DNA from: Aporrectodea caliginosa
Lineage: Eukaryota > Annelida > Clitellata > Crassiclitellata > Lumbricidae
DNA: 64,000 nt
Reading direction: 5' to 3'
NCBI GenBank assembly: GCA_020284085.1
Contig: JACEVL010000691.1
Location: 85,001 to 149,000 of the forward strand
This document shows positions 12,018 through 23,089 of this stretch, one piece after another. The notes below the pieces were generated by a model. It had not been told where the DNA came from. It did no database searches and saw only the letters and a list, made by a program, of their open reading frames with translations. Each line of letters opens with the position of its first letter. Position 1 is the first letter of the stretch. Both the position numbers and the translations under genes were made by a program.

Positions 12018-12166
12018 TTCCTCCTCCTCCTCCTCCTCCTCCTCCTCCTCCTCCTCCTCCACCTACTCCTCCTCCTCGTCCTCCTCCGTCCTCCTCGATC
12101 CTCGTCCTCCTCCTCGTCCTCGTCCTCCTCGTCCTCGTCCTCCTCCTTCTCCTAGTGGTCCTCCTC
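12018..12166. repeat. CTC/CCTCGT trinucleotide-like repeat
   Basis: (CTC)n at about 12018-12062 is followed by imperfect CCTCCTCGT repeats to about 12160. Confidence 0.9.
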
Positions 12167-12167
12167 C

Positions 12168-12196
12168 TATACCCGCCTGTCACGCGGGAGTCCTGG
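12168..12196 (+). pseudogene. Partial tRNA-Asp fragment
   Basis: TATACCCGCCTGTCACGCGGG duplicates the anticodon arm of the fuller tRNA-Asp-like sequence 40 bp downstream, with no D arm or acceptor stem. Confidence 0.6.
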
Positions 12197-12205
12197 CCTT
12201 TTCAA

Positions 12206-12277
12206 TTCTCGTTAGTATAGTGGAGAGTATCCCCGCCTGTCACGCGGGAGACCTGGTTTCAATTCCCCGACGGAGAG
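12206..12277 (+). pseudogene. tRNA-Asp(GTC) pseudogene
   Basis: The 72-nt sequence aligns along its whole length with animal tRNA-Asp. TTCTCGT acceptor, AGTATAGTGG D-arm and CCCGCCTGTCACGCGGG anticodon arm (anticodon GTC) are followed by a T arm. The anticodon stem is perfect. The acceptor stem has one mismatch plus wobbles, and the T stem (CTGGT/CCCCG) is mispaired at two positions, with TTCAATT in the loop. These defects argue for a decayed copy or a tRNA-derived SINE head. A functional tRNA cannot be fully excluded. Confidence 0.7.
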
Positions 12278-12299
12278 TACTTATGCAGTGGTTCTAACA

Positions 12300-12875
12300 C
12301 AGACTATACACATCTTCTGAACCACTTTAAACCCTTGTTATGATTATGATTGTTACTTCTCTTCTTCTTGGTCAATCCTGTCTGTTGGGCTTATAAGCCT
12401 TATACCTTTCGCCCTGCTGCTACTCATCTCCTCCTCCTCCTTCACCCACACACACACCCACCCACCCGACCATTCATCGGCCTTCTGTTCATTCTCCTTC
12501 TCTCAAGTTCTCTGTTACGTCAACGCAGACAGAAAGAAGACATACTTCGATATATAATTATGTATGTATATATATACATTGTGGATTTAAATGAATCTAA
12601 TAAACGCTGACGCTGCTGTGCTTCTTCATAAATATGCCGATATATCCCACGATGCCACAGACGTATGCCATATTTACATAATTATGCCTACACACATAAA
12701 TACATGCCTGCATACGTACGTATATCCTACATATAGGCTATATACATACATAAAGGCACACACATACACACATATACATGTACATTGTACACACATACAT
12801 ACATGCACATGTAACTGCTCTCTTTCTCTTCTCTCTGACATCTATTCTGCTATATGGTTAAATCCCATGTTACTC
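12300..12875. other. Spacer with CACA/TACA-rich low complexity
   Basis: No gene is supported. ACAC/ATACAT-rich sequence occupies about 12690-12805. Confidence 0.4.
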
Positions 12876-12877
12876 TC

Positions 12878-14056
12878 TTAGCACTTTTTTATGCATCTTC
12901 AGCATTCAATATGGTAGAACATGATATTCTATGACATTGCCTTGACATTTTCTTTGGTCTTAGTGGCCTTCCTCTTCGTTGGTTTCGCTCATATCGTACT
13001 GACCTGATGACTCTCGCGCGTCATGGGTATCTATTAAATTTGGAGTCCGTCAAGGATCTGTGTTACTCCACTTCTTTATATCATGTTTACAGCCGACATT
13101 CCTCTTATCTTTGCTAACACTCGGCCTCTGGTCATCTCTATGCTGATGATGTCCAGGCCTTTGTTCATGACTCCTCTATTTTATATATATGCACTTGCCA
13201 TCAGCTAATTAAACTTGATTACGCTTTACTTGCCAAGCGGTTCCCTCAGTTTACTTTCTCGGCAAATGTCCGTGACCTGGCATGGTTGTTACTCTAGACA
13301 GTACTCTTTCCTTCTCTACATATATCTCTAAGTCCAGTTTTTTATCATTTGCGGCGTCTACGTGCCACTCGACAATCTGTCCCCTCGCCGATTTTTCTTC
13401 CATGGTTCAGGCCTTCATCTGTCCCCGCATTGACTACTGTAACTCATTACTTATGGGCCTACCAAAACTCCGTCTGGCTCCGCTCCAATCGGTACTTAAT
13501 GCAACTGCTCGTTTAATTGCCAGTCTTCCACGTTTCTCTCCTATTTCAGCTTTTATGACTGAACACCTTCATTGGCTTCCCTTAAGTTAAGGGAAGCCAA
13601 TGAAGGTGTTGAAGGGCCTTAACTGCTCGGATTCCGTTGAAAATTCCCTTTCTTACCTGTAAAACGTCTTTGGGTCAAGCTCCACGCTACCTATGTGATC
13701 TTATCAGGCGGCCTATCTCAGCTATACATCTGGACGTTCTCTCCGCTCTTTAGACCGTCATGATCTTCTATATAGTAGGCCTACCTCGTTCTCGAACTGC
13801 CACAGCACAGCATCGTGCCTATGCTTCTGTTGGCCCTTTGCTGTGGAGTGACCTTCCTGCTATGACTCGTGCTGAGATCTTTTCTGGGGCAGTATACGGT
13901 TTCTGCCGGTTCTCTTAAGACTTTTCTGTTTTCGAGGAGTTCTTCGCACTGGGTGCGCCTCTGATTAGATTGTACTATGAAAGGTGCTTTATAAGTCCGT
14001 AAATAGACTAGAATATATATAAATTTTTGAATGAATGAATGAATGAATGAAAAGAA
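12878..14056 (+). pseudogene. CR1/L2-like LINE, reverse transcriptase and 3' end, decayed
   Basis: The conceptual plus-strand translation, across several frameshifts, shows LALFYASSAFNMVEHDIL, a VRQGSVL-like segment, HLYADDVQAFVHD (the catalytic YADD box, about 13135-13175) and FICPRIDYCNSLLMGLP. The C-terminal part has LQSVLNATARLIASLPRF, EHLHWLPL and SRTATAQHRAYASVGPLLW. This order is diagnostic of CR1/L2-type non-LTR polymerases. The 3' end carries GCGCCTCTGATTAG...GGTGCTTTATAAG and terminates in a (GAAT)n tail at about 14031-14051. The 5' endonuclease region is absent, consistent with 5' truncation. A 49-bp palindrome interrupts it at 13562. Confidence 0.85.
13562..13610. repeat. Perfect 49-bp palindrome inside the LINE
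   Basis: Two perfect 24-bp inverted arms (13562-13585 and 13587-13610), starting AACACCTTCATTGGCTTCCC, are separated by a single G. The left arm is the normal EHLHWLPL-coding segment of the LINE, so the right arm is an inverted copy of it. Confidence 0.97.
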
Positions 14057-15385
14057 TAGAATATACATGCATACATATACATGTAGTCATGTATACTATG
14101 GATTTCTGGGTTTGTCTTCTCAGTGGAGGACAATCCCCAAACTCCTTTCCAACGGAGTCCGAGGCGGATATGAATTCCTGTCGCCTACGATTTAGAACTT
14201 CGGTTGAAGTGTGCCTTTCCCCAAGCACCAATAATTGTCGAACGGGTAGGCCTAGTTTGCACGGTAACTTACAGAAGGACCATTCAGCAGAGATCAAAAC
14301 TTTTGCAATTTTCTATAAACAGCAACATAGTGTAGTTTGAAAATCTTACCGAAAATTTACCTTTTAGACGTCTAAATATTAATTTGTGATTTAACGACAA
14401 GACTCCTGGCAAATTCTTTCCTGCAGCCAACACTTGCCCAGGCAATGCATGAGGTCTAATGCTGCATTGAACCTTATGCCCTGTCATCATGCCCACGCAG
14501 AGCCGATCTGCGCCCCATACTCCCATATGGGACCCAAATGGATCCCAAATGGATCCCATTTAGTTAAGATTGTTTATAATGTACAATGGTGAACATTATA
14601 ATCTGTTTTGCTTTGATTTTGTTTGTTTTAAATCTAGTATTGCAATGTTTTGTTATTTAGTTGTTTGGCTATGATTTAGCCCTAACATTGTTATTTAAGT
14701 TGAATTTTCTATATTATCATAAAAATCGTCTTGCCATCAGTAAATGTAATATGGAAAAGGGCAGCCCTGCAATAGCGGATTATTTTATCCTTTAGGGCTG
14801 TCCTGTTGACGGCATCAGCAGATTAACATTTTTTTTAAATGACTGATTGTTAATTAATTGTGCTGTTGTTGATTCAATAAAACGGCTGATTGATTGATCT
14901 AATGCCAGTGGCATGGAAATGCTGGCAGGGACTGGAATGTTTGCAGCCTCTGCTGCAAGGTTATTGACCTACGCGCATCAGTTATTCTGTTCCAAGTAGA
15001 CATAAGGATAACTAGTGGAACTGACTAAATGAACGTACATGTACCACGAAGTTCTCGGGGACGGTGGTTAAAACCGACATCTGCGGTAGTAGGTCTATAT
15101 AAATTCCTTGAAAAATGAGCAAGGTCGAGACCACACAGTTCGTCGGTCGCTGTCGGAGAATGTGTACATTATCTCTTCGTCGAAATTCACACGAACACCA
15201 TTTCCAGGAACACGTTTGTCTAAATTAACTTATGACACATCACGGGTTCACTGCGCAGCTCATTTGCATAATTAGTCGCATGTTGCGAAGTAGCCTATAC
15301 ATAAGCCACGAACACCCAGAAACTCATTACGTTATGATGCATATACAATCATACATGCATACACACATAGATACATACACACATA
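14057..15385. other. Spacer, no supported gene
   Basis: Includes TTTG-rich AT sequence at about 14570-14870 and a short GGATCCCAAATGGATCCCA repeat near 14538. No coding signal was recognised. Confidence 0.4.
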
Positions 15386-15388
15386 GAT

Positions 15389-15631
15389 TTATGCATGCAT
15401 GCATGCATGCATGCATGCATACATACATACATACATACATACATACATACATACATACATACATACATACATACATACATGTATGCATACATACATACAT
15501 ACATACATACATACATACATACATACATACATACATACATACATACATACATACATACATACATACATACATACATACATACATACATACATACATACAT
15601 ACATACATACATACATACATACATACATACA

Positions 15632-15665
<34 letters not shown>

Positions 15666-15680
15666 CATACATGCATATAT
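15389..15680. repeat. (CATG)n / (CATA)n array
   Basis: A short (GCAT)n stretch (15391-15418) leads into about 250 bp of (CATA)n with one CATGTATGC interruption at about 15478. Confidence 0.95.
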
Positions 15681-15699
15681 AGAGCAATGCAAGGACATT

Positions 15700-16215
15700 T
15701 AAAATTTTTAAAGACTGCATCGTGATGTGAGACAGTTGATGATGAGCTCATATCCAGAAGTGATAATAAAGTAGGTAGAACAACGGAAGAAGGAACAGAT
15801 CATCATAGGACCTCGTTTAAGGGAAACGAAACATAATATCATTCATTAGTCTCTGGGTTTAACCCCCTAAACTGCCATACTCAAATTAATTATAATAAAT
15901 TAATGTAATTACATGGTATGTAATTATCTGTATAGATGTCCAGATATTATGCACAGCCTAAACATGCCCATCCAGCCATCCTAGCTTTCTTGCTGCTCTA
16001 TAGACGGTGCAATTTCGTGATTTAGATTGTCACCACTCCCTCCAGTGTCTATTTCAGAACGGACCATAAACCATTTGTTTCCAGCTTTAATTCACACAAC
16101 GCAGGGAGATGCTCCCCAATTCCCCAGGGATCAACGCCTTTCCTTTGAAGCATGAGCATAAAGCCATAGATATTTAGCTAAATTTAACAAATAATGCTCA
16201 ATATTATGGTCAAGT
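15700..16215. other. Spacer, no supported gene
   Basis: AT-rich non-coding sequence between the CATA array and the short minisatellite. Confidence 0.4.
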
Positions 16216-16221
16216 ACCTTG

Positions 16222-16325
16222 AAATCGCTGTTTTGATGATCGCTATTTTATGTAGTCGCTGTTTTGTGCATCGCTGTTTTGTGATCGCGGTTTTGACGAT
16301 CGCTGTTTTGTGATCGCGGTTTTGA
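16222..16325. repeat. 15-bp minisatellite GATCGCTGTTTTGTG
   Basis: About seven imperfect copies of (T)GATCGCTGTTTTG(TG), with GCGG variants. The array ends where the LINE polymerase reading begins. Confidence 0.85.
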
Positions 16326-17112
16326 ACGTAAACCGGGGTATTGATAACATTGAACCTTATATTGCTTTAACTGTTATTCCGCTTGTTACTCCTCAACTAG
16401 CCGAAATTATTAATTGCTCTCTCAGCACTGGGATAGTGCCTCAAGCATTAAAAATTGCGAAGATTGTTCCTATTCATAAAAAGGTGAAAGAGATAACCCT
16501 GCCAATTACAGACCTATCTCTATCCTTCCTTTCTTTTCCAAATACTATGAAAAACTTATGTATGACAGACTCATTAGTTATATTGATAAATCTAGTATTA
16601 TATTTTCCTCTCAATATGGCTTTCAGTCGGGTCGTTCTCCGTTAATGGCCTTGATTAATATGTATGATAAAGTTTCAAGTGCTTTTGAGGATAGAGAATA
16701 CTCCATTGGGATCTTCTTCGATTTGGCTAAAGCCTTTGACACCGCGAATCATAACATTCTACTACAAAAGTTAGTTAGGCCTCCGGCATCAGAGGCAGGC
16801 AACTGGATTGGTTCTCTAGCTACCTCGAGGACCGCCTTCAATGCGTTTCTTGTAATGGGGCTATATCTGGTTTTAGAAAAGTCAAACACGATGTCCCACA
16901 TGGTTCTAATCTTGGCCCTCTACTTTTTCTCTTGTATATCAATGACTAACCCAACATATCACCAGTTCTATCCTTTATACTGTTTGCTGATGACACTAAT
17001 GCGTTCTATTCGCATAGCTGTTATCGCACTTTATTTCAAACCGTAAATAGGGAACTAGAAGCAATAGCTGACTGGTTTTCTGCCGACACTGAACTTTTCT
17101 AACTAATGCACT
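16320..17112 (+). pseudogene. Jockey/CR1-like LINE reverse transcriptase, frameshifted
   Basis: Concatenated plus-strand frames give IVPQALKIAKIVPIHKK, then NYRPISILPFFSKYYEKLMY, SSQYGFQSGRSPLMALINMY and IFFDLAKAFDTANHNILLQK (first catalytic Asp). VPHGSNLGPLLFLLYIND and LFADDTNAFYSHS (the ADD box, about 16982-17020) follow. These are RT motifs in canonical order. At least three frame changes (near 16490, 16770-16900 and 16975) mean it is not translated as one protein. Reading fades after about 17110, and no 3' tail is evident. Confidence 0.88.
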
Positions 17113-18860
17113 TAGCGCCGGTGAATAAGCTGGTCTCCCTGACGCTTTTGTGAAATTTTCGAAGATTTACATTACATTACATTACCTCTGCTTCATATGT
17201 CTGACAAAGCAATTTCCTCCGCTGAAAAGCGGCTCGGTCACTTCAGCATTTCTCTCAGCTCGGAATCCTTCTGCAGCGCCCAGGACCAATGTTGCCCTAA
17301 CCCGGATTAGCCTATGATGCGGTCAGGGTCGCCAAATGCACAGTTAATGAACCTAAATAGCAACTCTAGGCTACTGCACAAAACATAATAATTACAGGCA
17401 TGTGACGTCAACCGACATGGGATATTTTCTCAAACTGTCATGCATTGCGTTAATCTGCACAACTGAACAGGGTCAAGGCCATAATGCGGTCGTTATAGAA
17501 AAAGTGTAGCCTACGCTTTACGTTTCCTTTACAATTAGTAGGCCCAAGATTCTTCATCCACGTAATAAGACGGCTATTAGAATGGCACTTGGCAAACATT
17601 CAAAAACAGGGACATATTAATGTCGTCTTAAAAATGTAATAGGTCTATAGAAGTCTTTAAGGTCTGATGATAATTTTGACGCTCAACGCCTATAATTTAA
17701 CACATACAAAATCGGACTAGCAACAAGCGGTTAAAACTCATATAGGCCTAACAATAGTTTTACAAAGAATAACACATACAATTCAAATAATTGTCGATAT
17801 TTTTGTACAAAGAAACGCTGATTCACAGTTGCACCAAGTAGTCTAATTGTATTTTTAATCGACATTAAGGTTGGAAAATTCCCTTACAGATACTGTTCCA
17901 TGCTAGAGTTTACCAGGACCAAACCAGGATATTTGGGGGTTTTATGCCACACCAGATGTCCCATAGGGTCGCTAACTTACAAACAACTACTAACACACAC
18001 CCTCACACACATACACACACATCCACACACATACACATGCACACCGCCCCTTAACACAGAGTCCTATTGCAACCCGTATCATCCCAACTCCAATCAGGCA
18101 GAAGACTCGCCGCCAGCAAATCCACAGGCACCTATTATAGAAACACAATAAAACAACGAAGGTTATTATTACACGTTATGACAGATAAATAGTATCATGA
18201 AAGGAAAGAATGAAATACAATTCTAGTTCTGGTGCCGACCCTGTTTGTCGGAACCGCACTAACATACATCAGGAAGCATTATGTCCAGTCGCAAGTCAAC
18301 TAGGTCAGCGATCGTTGCGCTCAAATGCTTGTGGAGATATGTAGGTGCCGCGATTCCGTATATCAACTGAAGCTCATTGTATCTTATCATGTCTCGGACC
18401 TTCCTGTAGGAACAGTCTTCAGCTTTGCATACGTGCTACTGCATTTAGACTCTGTCAGGAAACATTTTCAAAATGTCTCAATATGGAAGAGTTAGACAGT
18501 GATGCGTACAGTGCCTTTGTGAGGAATCCGATTTAAAAAGCGTTATGTTAAGTGGCTTACATGCGAGCACTTCTTTGCCGACTACTCAATCATGTCCTAC
18601 CTTCTTGTTTGTCCTTTCCAGAGATATCAGTCAGCTGATCCTCCAAGAGACTGAATGGAGAAGAACCCGACGTTGACGTACATCAACTGGCTGTTTATGA
18701 GAACGTTTCTTGGATGTCAGATCATCACCTGACAAAGATGCAAAATGTTGAAGTTAGAAGGAGAAGAAAGAGAAAAAGGTGGAGAGGAAGGTATAGGAGG
18801 AGAGGGAAAAGAGGATAAAGAGGAGGAAGGCGTAGGAGGCGAAGAGAAAAAAAGATGGTA
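17113..18860. other. Spacer, no supported gene
   Basis: A short (ATTAC)n lies near 17166-17186 and CACA-rich sequence at about 17990-18045. No coding signal was recognised in the 63- and 83-codon frames. Confidence 0.4.
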
Positions 18861-18867
18861 TAGGAGA

Positions 18868-18926
<59 letters not shown>
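18868..18926. repeat. (GA)n array in a purine-rich region
   Basis: About 58 bp of AG repeat sits inside a longer GGA-rich purine tract beginning near 18755. Confidence 0.95.
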
Positions 18927-18929
<3 letters not shown>

Positions 18930-18964
18930 GTCCAATGACTGTGATTGATTTGTTGAACTCATGT

Positions 18965-19145
18965 ACAGCGCCCTTTCCTTCGTCCTCGGCTGAGCTACGG
19001 CGCTATAGAAATCGTCTTATTATTATTAAAGACGCGGAGATGGAGAGAAAGAAGAAGAAGGAGAGGAAGAAAGAGGAGGAGGATAAGAATGAGGAAAAGG
19101 AGCTGGAGGAGGAGGAGAAAGAGGAGGAGGAGGCGAAGAAGAAGA
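18965..19145 (+). mobile_element. LINE/SINE 3' tail followed by A/G-rich microsatellite
   Basis: ACAGCGCCCTTTCCTTCG and the complementary-type arm TACGGCGCTATAGAAATCG precede (TTA)n at about 19017-19027, the hairpin-plus-tail signature seen elsewhere. The following GAA/GGA-rich tract (19035-19145) abuts the 3' end of the minus-strand SINE at 19139-19330. Confidence 0.5.
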
Positions 19146-19330
19146 GCAGTTCCTTTAGCTAGCTTGAGATCGAGGCAGCTATGGATATAAAGTGTTAGCG
19201 ACTTCATTTTACTTAACCTCGGCATATGAAGGCGGTGGCCAGTGGCTCTCTCTCGCCGTCTGATCTTCCCACAGACAGTGTACGGTCAGTGTACTCATAA
19301 TAGCTGAGTTGGAAGAAACAGCGAGAAACA
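19139..19330 (-). mobile_element. tRNA-derived SINE (family A), copy 2, 5'-truncated
   Basis: The minus strand reads AACTCAGCTATTATGAGTAC, GTGGGAAGATCAGACGGCGA, GGCCACCGCCTTCATATGCC and GAACTGCTCTTCTTC. This follows the body and 3' end of copy 1 closely. The tRNA-like head is missing or unrecognisable. Confidence 0.75.
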
Positions 19331-19339
19331 CTTTAAAAG

Positions 19340-20240
19340 CTGAAGTGTGGCTAACCTCGAAAATAAAGTAAGGCAAGAAACATTGTAACCGTAACGTCAA
19401 GTAAGTTTAAGAAAACAATAATACCATGCAGGTAGGTCTTACTTGTACGAACCGGCCTTTGACGAGAAAACCGAGAGGCTACAGAACGTCTCCTTCCTTC
19501 GGCACAGTCATTGTAGTGCGAGCTGGACTTGTCTTGAAAAGTCTTGAAGTGAAGTGAATTGACTTATCTCGAGACATTTATCTCGACGCTGGAAAACTGT
19601 TACAACTCAGCAGCGTTCCACCGATGGAAACTATAGAAAAGGAAAACAGAAAACTTCAAGAAATCAGAAAATTACCAACGAGAAACAATGGTGCAAATGT
19701 ATTTCATCTCTTCACAGATTTAAAGACATTGGCATCATTTTAGCAAATTCTAATTAGTAACTTGTATCACACCAATGTCCAATGCACGAAGCTTCAACCA
19801 ATGGTGCATCAGAAACAAACGATAATCAGGTCGATCCATACATAGGCTACATAGGCCTACATTTGTACATACATTGGACAGTCAATGTATTCGAAATGTT
19901 ACCACTGAACTAAAAACTTAAGCAGACCTGGTAAACTATTATGTAGACTAATACATACCTGCTCTTACGATGACTGCGAGAACCAAATACACGGCAACTT
20001 TGCGAATTCCTCACAGGTCGTGGCATGACGAAATTTAAACTGAAGCTATGAAAAACAGAACACAAAGAAACATAGAATATATATCATCAGGAAAAGATTT
20101 TAATTGGACATTAGACAAGGGGAACGGTAGCCCATTTTATTTGTGTGCTCGGCTTGTAACGGGGAAAGTAGCCTACGGGTTCGAGCCTCCTTGAAGTTAC
20201 ATATAACTTAACTTTTGGGTCATGCTTGTATCCACTGTGG
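19340..20240. other. Spacer, no supported gene
   Basis: No coding signal. GGGTTCGAGCC at about 20177 resembles a Pol III B-box, but no A-box is positioned correctly. The junction with the truncated LTR element lies near 20249. Confidence 0.4.
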
Positions 20241-20248
20241 GGGCACAT

Positions 20249-22921
20249 TTATTGTAATCGTAATCTCAAAATTTCTACAGGTAGTTGTCTTGATTTGGTT
20301 ATGCGATCTGGATTTACTAGGGAAGCCGGGACCAATGAGAGTTCACAACCCGTATCAATTAAGGCAAATGTCTTCTTCCCATTAATTCGGATCGGCAAAT
20401 ATGCATTGGAACTGCCTATCACATGATTCATACCTGAGACCATTGGCGTAGCTTCATCAGTCTGGGAAGTTGCGACCGGCGGATTTCGTTCTGGACAGTT
20501 CCTGGCTAAGTGACCAATTGTTCCGCACTCATAGCAGGCTTTGGAAGTTGAACGAGGTTCAGAAAATCTCGGTCTTCGGTTAGCTGGATATCTTCCTGGC
20601 GGAAAGTTAGGTGAGGAGTGAAAGTGTTCATTCGCAGCCGAACGTGTATTGGCGTTCCACGGAGGTCGTTGAGAATTCCAGCTGCGTCTCTGGGTTTCTA
20701 GCGCGTCAGAAATCATTTTCTGGACCACTTCGAGAGAAAGTTCTGGCTCACGAACCATCTTGGCACGCGCAGGACGACGATCAGTGTAATCGGGTCCACT
20801 GCGTTCCGCTTTCCGGTAACCTTCGAACCTCATCGCAAGGTTGTAGGCCTTGTCCAGAGTGGCGGGTTCATGTTCTCGGACTTTCATCGCTATTTCTTTA
20901 TCATATAGAGCGTCGATAAAGGCTCTAATGGCGATAGCCTCACTATGGACGGTGGACGGACCAGGGAAGGCAAGTATCATCAGGCGTCGGACGTCCTGGA
21001 CCAGAGCTCCCAGATCTTCTCCTTCGCGTTGCCGACGAGTGCTCAGCTGAGTCTGGTATAAGGTCGTTTGGTCCGACCCACCATAGCGAGAACGAAGTCT
21101 TTGCACCAAGTCATTCCAGGTGACCACGGCGGAAGATTCGAACTCCCATAAGAGTTGATTGGCCGGCTCTGTCAGGGCGCAGATCAGTTGGTTAAGCTTC
21201 TCCTCGTCAGTCCAGCCGTTATTTTGTGAGCAGACTTCAAACTTGCGTATGAATGCTTCGACCGCCGTACGACCATTATATGAACCCAGTTTGATCCATT
21301 GTTTAGGTTGTCGGGTCTGACCTGAATCTGCGGAGTTATTCTTTCGTTGTTCCGAAGGTTGCACGTCCATCTCAGGGATTCTGGGTTGGCTTGAGGTTTC
21401 ACCAACACTCGAAGTAGCTGGTTGTCGCAGTTCTTTCTTTTCATCGTCAGCCGAATGCTGTCGGTCTCCCGGATGCGATGTCGTTGCAGACGATGACGTC
21501 AGAGATGAAGATTGCGGTAGGTGGCACGAGCATTTCTTTTCAGCAGCAGAGACGCTGATCGGTTCACATGACATTCTTATCATGGGACTTGACGAAGCAC
21601 TCGGTTGCATCAGGCGTTGAACCCTGGACTCATCTTCGGTGTTCATTCGAGGCTGCCAGCTGCACATCACAGGTCGCGCGTCAGGAGGTTGTCGGTAGAG
21701 TGACGATGTATCGTGGTACCATGGTGCCATGACATATCCCGGATATGTGGCGGACGATGTGACAGCATGTCGACCAGGTCCGTCGGTTCCAGAAGAAGGT
21801 CGACCTTCTTTAGGTGCAGATGGGAGGCTGAGATAGCGACTGGGATGTTCACCTGACGTAGGGGTCGAGAATCTGACCGAACGATGCAGCTGTTCCTCCT
21901 CACTGGTAGGATAGCGGATTAATCGATCTGCTCTCCCCAAACCTAAAGACTGTGAGTGTCCTGCAACTAGAAACTCAGTATTAGACATTGTAAACCTTTC
22001 AGAAGGCAGTTCTGATACTCTAGGTTCTGACCACTGTGATTGTTGAAAATCAACTTCATTTACATCGGCCCTGGTTTTACTTTTCAAAATTTCCTTTCTA
22101 TAGTTATCTTCACCCTCATTAATCATTTGTGAAGTATGCGCATACTCAGTAACCATTTCGGGTGTATCTGGTTCTTGACCATAATTATCCAACCCTGTAC
22201 CTTGGTCCTGACCTAACAAGCGTAACAGTACCCCACTTCTGGTACCAGTTATCGCGCCCGTCCCCCACCCTGTCGATGACGTCACCGATTGTGACGTTGG
22301 AGGGAGAGGGGAAGCGGGTTTGGTGGGAAGCTGTTCTTGATAGGCGACCATCGAAGGGTTTGTCAAACTAGGTCTACATTGAGAGGTTACCTGTCTATAA
22401 CTCAAGGGAGGATAATCAGAAGCATAATTAATTCTAGGTTTTACCGCAAGACGTGAACTTCGTCTGAGTAGCGCCATCGAAGATACATTATCATTGGGTG
22501 ACTCATATTCGTTTACAAAGTCCTCAGGATTTAAAGACCGGCAAAATATGTTCGCGCCTTCCTTTGGGATCGCAGCGCCCTCTGGAAAGAGAACGGGGTT
22601 CGTTCCCGCCAAACCTTCTTCATCGTCAGATAGCATTGGTTGACTTGGCGCCAACCGGTGGGGGTTTCCCGCCAAAAGAGAATGTGACTCATCCAAGCGT
22701 TCACCTATTCCCGCCCAACCTGGCAAAGTTCCCGCCAATTGGACTCCACGCTCCGAGTAGGAGCTGCCTCGCTTGTCATCGTGAGAACGACTTTTACCCG
22801 GGCTCTGGGATTCGAACCCTAATCTGGCAAATAGTTGTTCCATTCTATCATTGTGCACACTCTGCGTTTTAACTAAAGAATCAACCAAACTCTTCAATGA
22901 TTCAATTTCTGTGTGCTCCAC
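20249..22921 (-). CDS. LTR retrotransposon Gag-protease ORF (Ty3/gypsy-like), 3'-truncated element
   Basis: An uninterrupted 890-codon frame. The first codon in the open frame is GTG and the first in-frame ATG lies about 27 codons in, so the true start is uncertain. Residues about 1-530 are polar and low in recognisable domains. About 540-700 resembles a retrotransposon Gag core (WIKLGSYNG onward). A CCHC zinc knuckle CYECGTIGHLARNC lies near residue 795. An aspartic-protease start ALIDTGCELSLVP lies near 853, after which the frame stops at 20249. No reverse transcriptase, RNase H or integrase follows, so the element is truncated. Gag packages RNA, and DTG is the protease active site. The openness of the frame suggests a fairly young insertion. 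The unusually long N-terminal extension may be lineage-specific. Confidence 0.85.
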   Translation of the reverse strand: MEHTEIESLKSLVDSLVKTQSVHNDRMEQLFARLGFESQSPGKSRSHDDKRGSSYSERGVQLAGTLPGWAGIGERLDESHSLLAGNPHRLAPSQPMLSDDEEGLAGTNPVLFPEGAAIPKEGANIFCRSLNPEDFVNEYESPNDNVSSMALLRRSSRLAVKPRINYASDYPPLSYRQVTSQCRPSLTNPSMVAYQEQLPTKPASPLPPTSQSVTSSTGWGTGAITGTRSGVLLRLLGQDQGTGLDNYGQEPDTPEMVTEYAHTSQMINEGEDNYRKEILKSKTRADVNEVDFQQSQWSEPRVSELPSERFTMSNTEFLVAGHSQSLGLGRADRLIRYPTSEEEQLHRSVRFSTPTSGEHPSRYLSLPSAPKEGRPSSGTDGPGRHAVTSSATYPGYVMAPWYHDTSSLYRQPPDARPVMCSWQPRMNTEDESRVQRLMQPSASSSPMIRMSCEPISVSAAEKKCSCHLPQSSSLTSSSATTSHPGDRQHSADDEKKELRQPATSSVGETSSQPRIPEMDVQPSEQRKNNSADSGQTRQPKQWIKLGSYNGRTAVEAFIRKFEVCSQNNGWTDEEKLNQLICALTEPANQLLWEFESSAVVTWNDLVQRLRSRYGGSDQTTLYQTQLSTRRQREGEDLGALVQDVRRLMILAFPGPSTVHSEAIAIRAFIDALYDKEIAMKVREHEPATLDKAYNLAMRFEGYRKAERSGPDYTDRRPARAKMVREPELSLEVVQKMISDALETQRRSWNSQRPPWNANTRSAANEHFHSSPNFPPGRYPANRRPRFSEPRSTSKACYECGTIGHLARNCPERNPPVATSQTDEATPMVSGMNHVIGSSNAYLPIRINGKKTFALIDTGCELSLVPASLVNPDRITKSRQLPVEILRLRLQ

Positions 22922-22985
22922 AGGTTTTTTTCTGTCATTATTAATTATTTAACAATTTGCAGAGAATTATCAAGAATTAATAAGG

Positions 22986-23081
22986 AAAACGTAAAAGATT
23001 ACAATAAATTTCTATAGCGCCACTCGCGATAATAAAACGTACAAGATTACAATAAACTTCTATAGCGCCACTCGCTATAAT
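22986..23081. repeat. 48-bp tandem duplication in the retrotransposon leader
   Basis: Two copies (22986-23033 and 23034-23081) starting AAAACGTA(A/C)AAGATTAC and ending TAGCGCCACTCGC(G/T)ATAAT, about 95% identical by eye, lie just upstream of the Gag frame on the minus strand. Confidence 0.9.
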
Positions 23082-23089
23082 CACCAATC

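Noticed and set aside
12206..12277. Functional tRNA-Asp gene
   Set aside because: Mispaired T stem and an acceptor mismatch make function unlikely, so it was recorded as a pseudogene.
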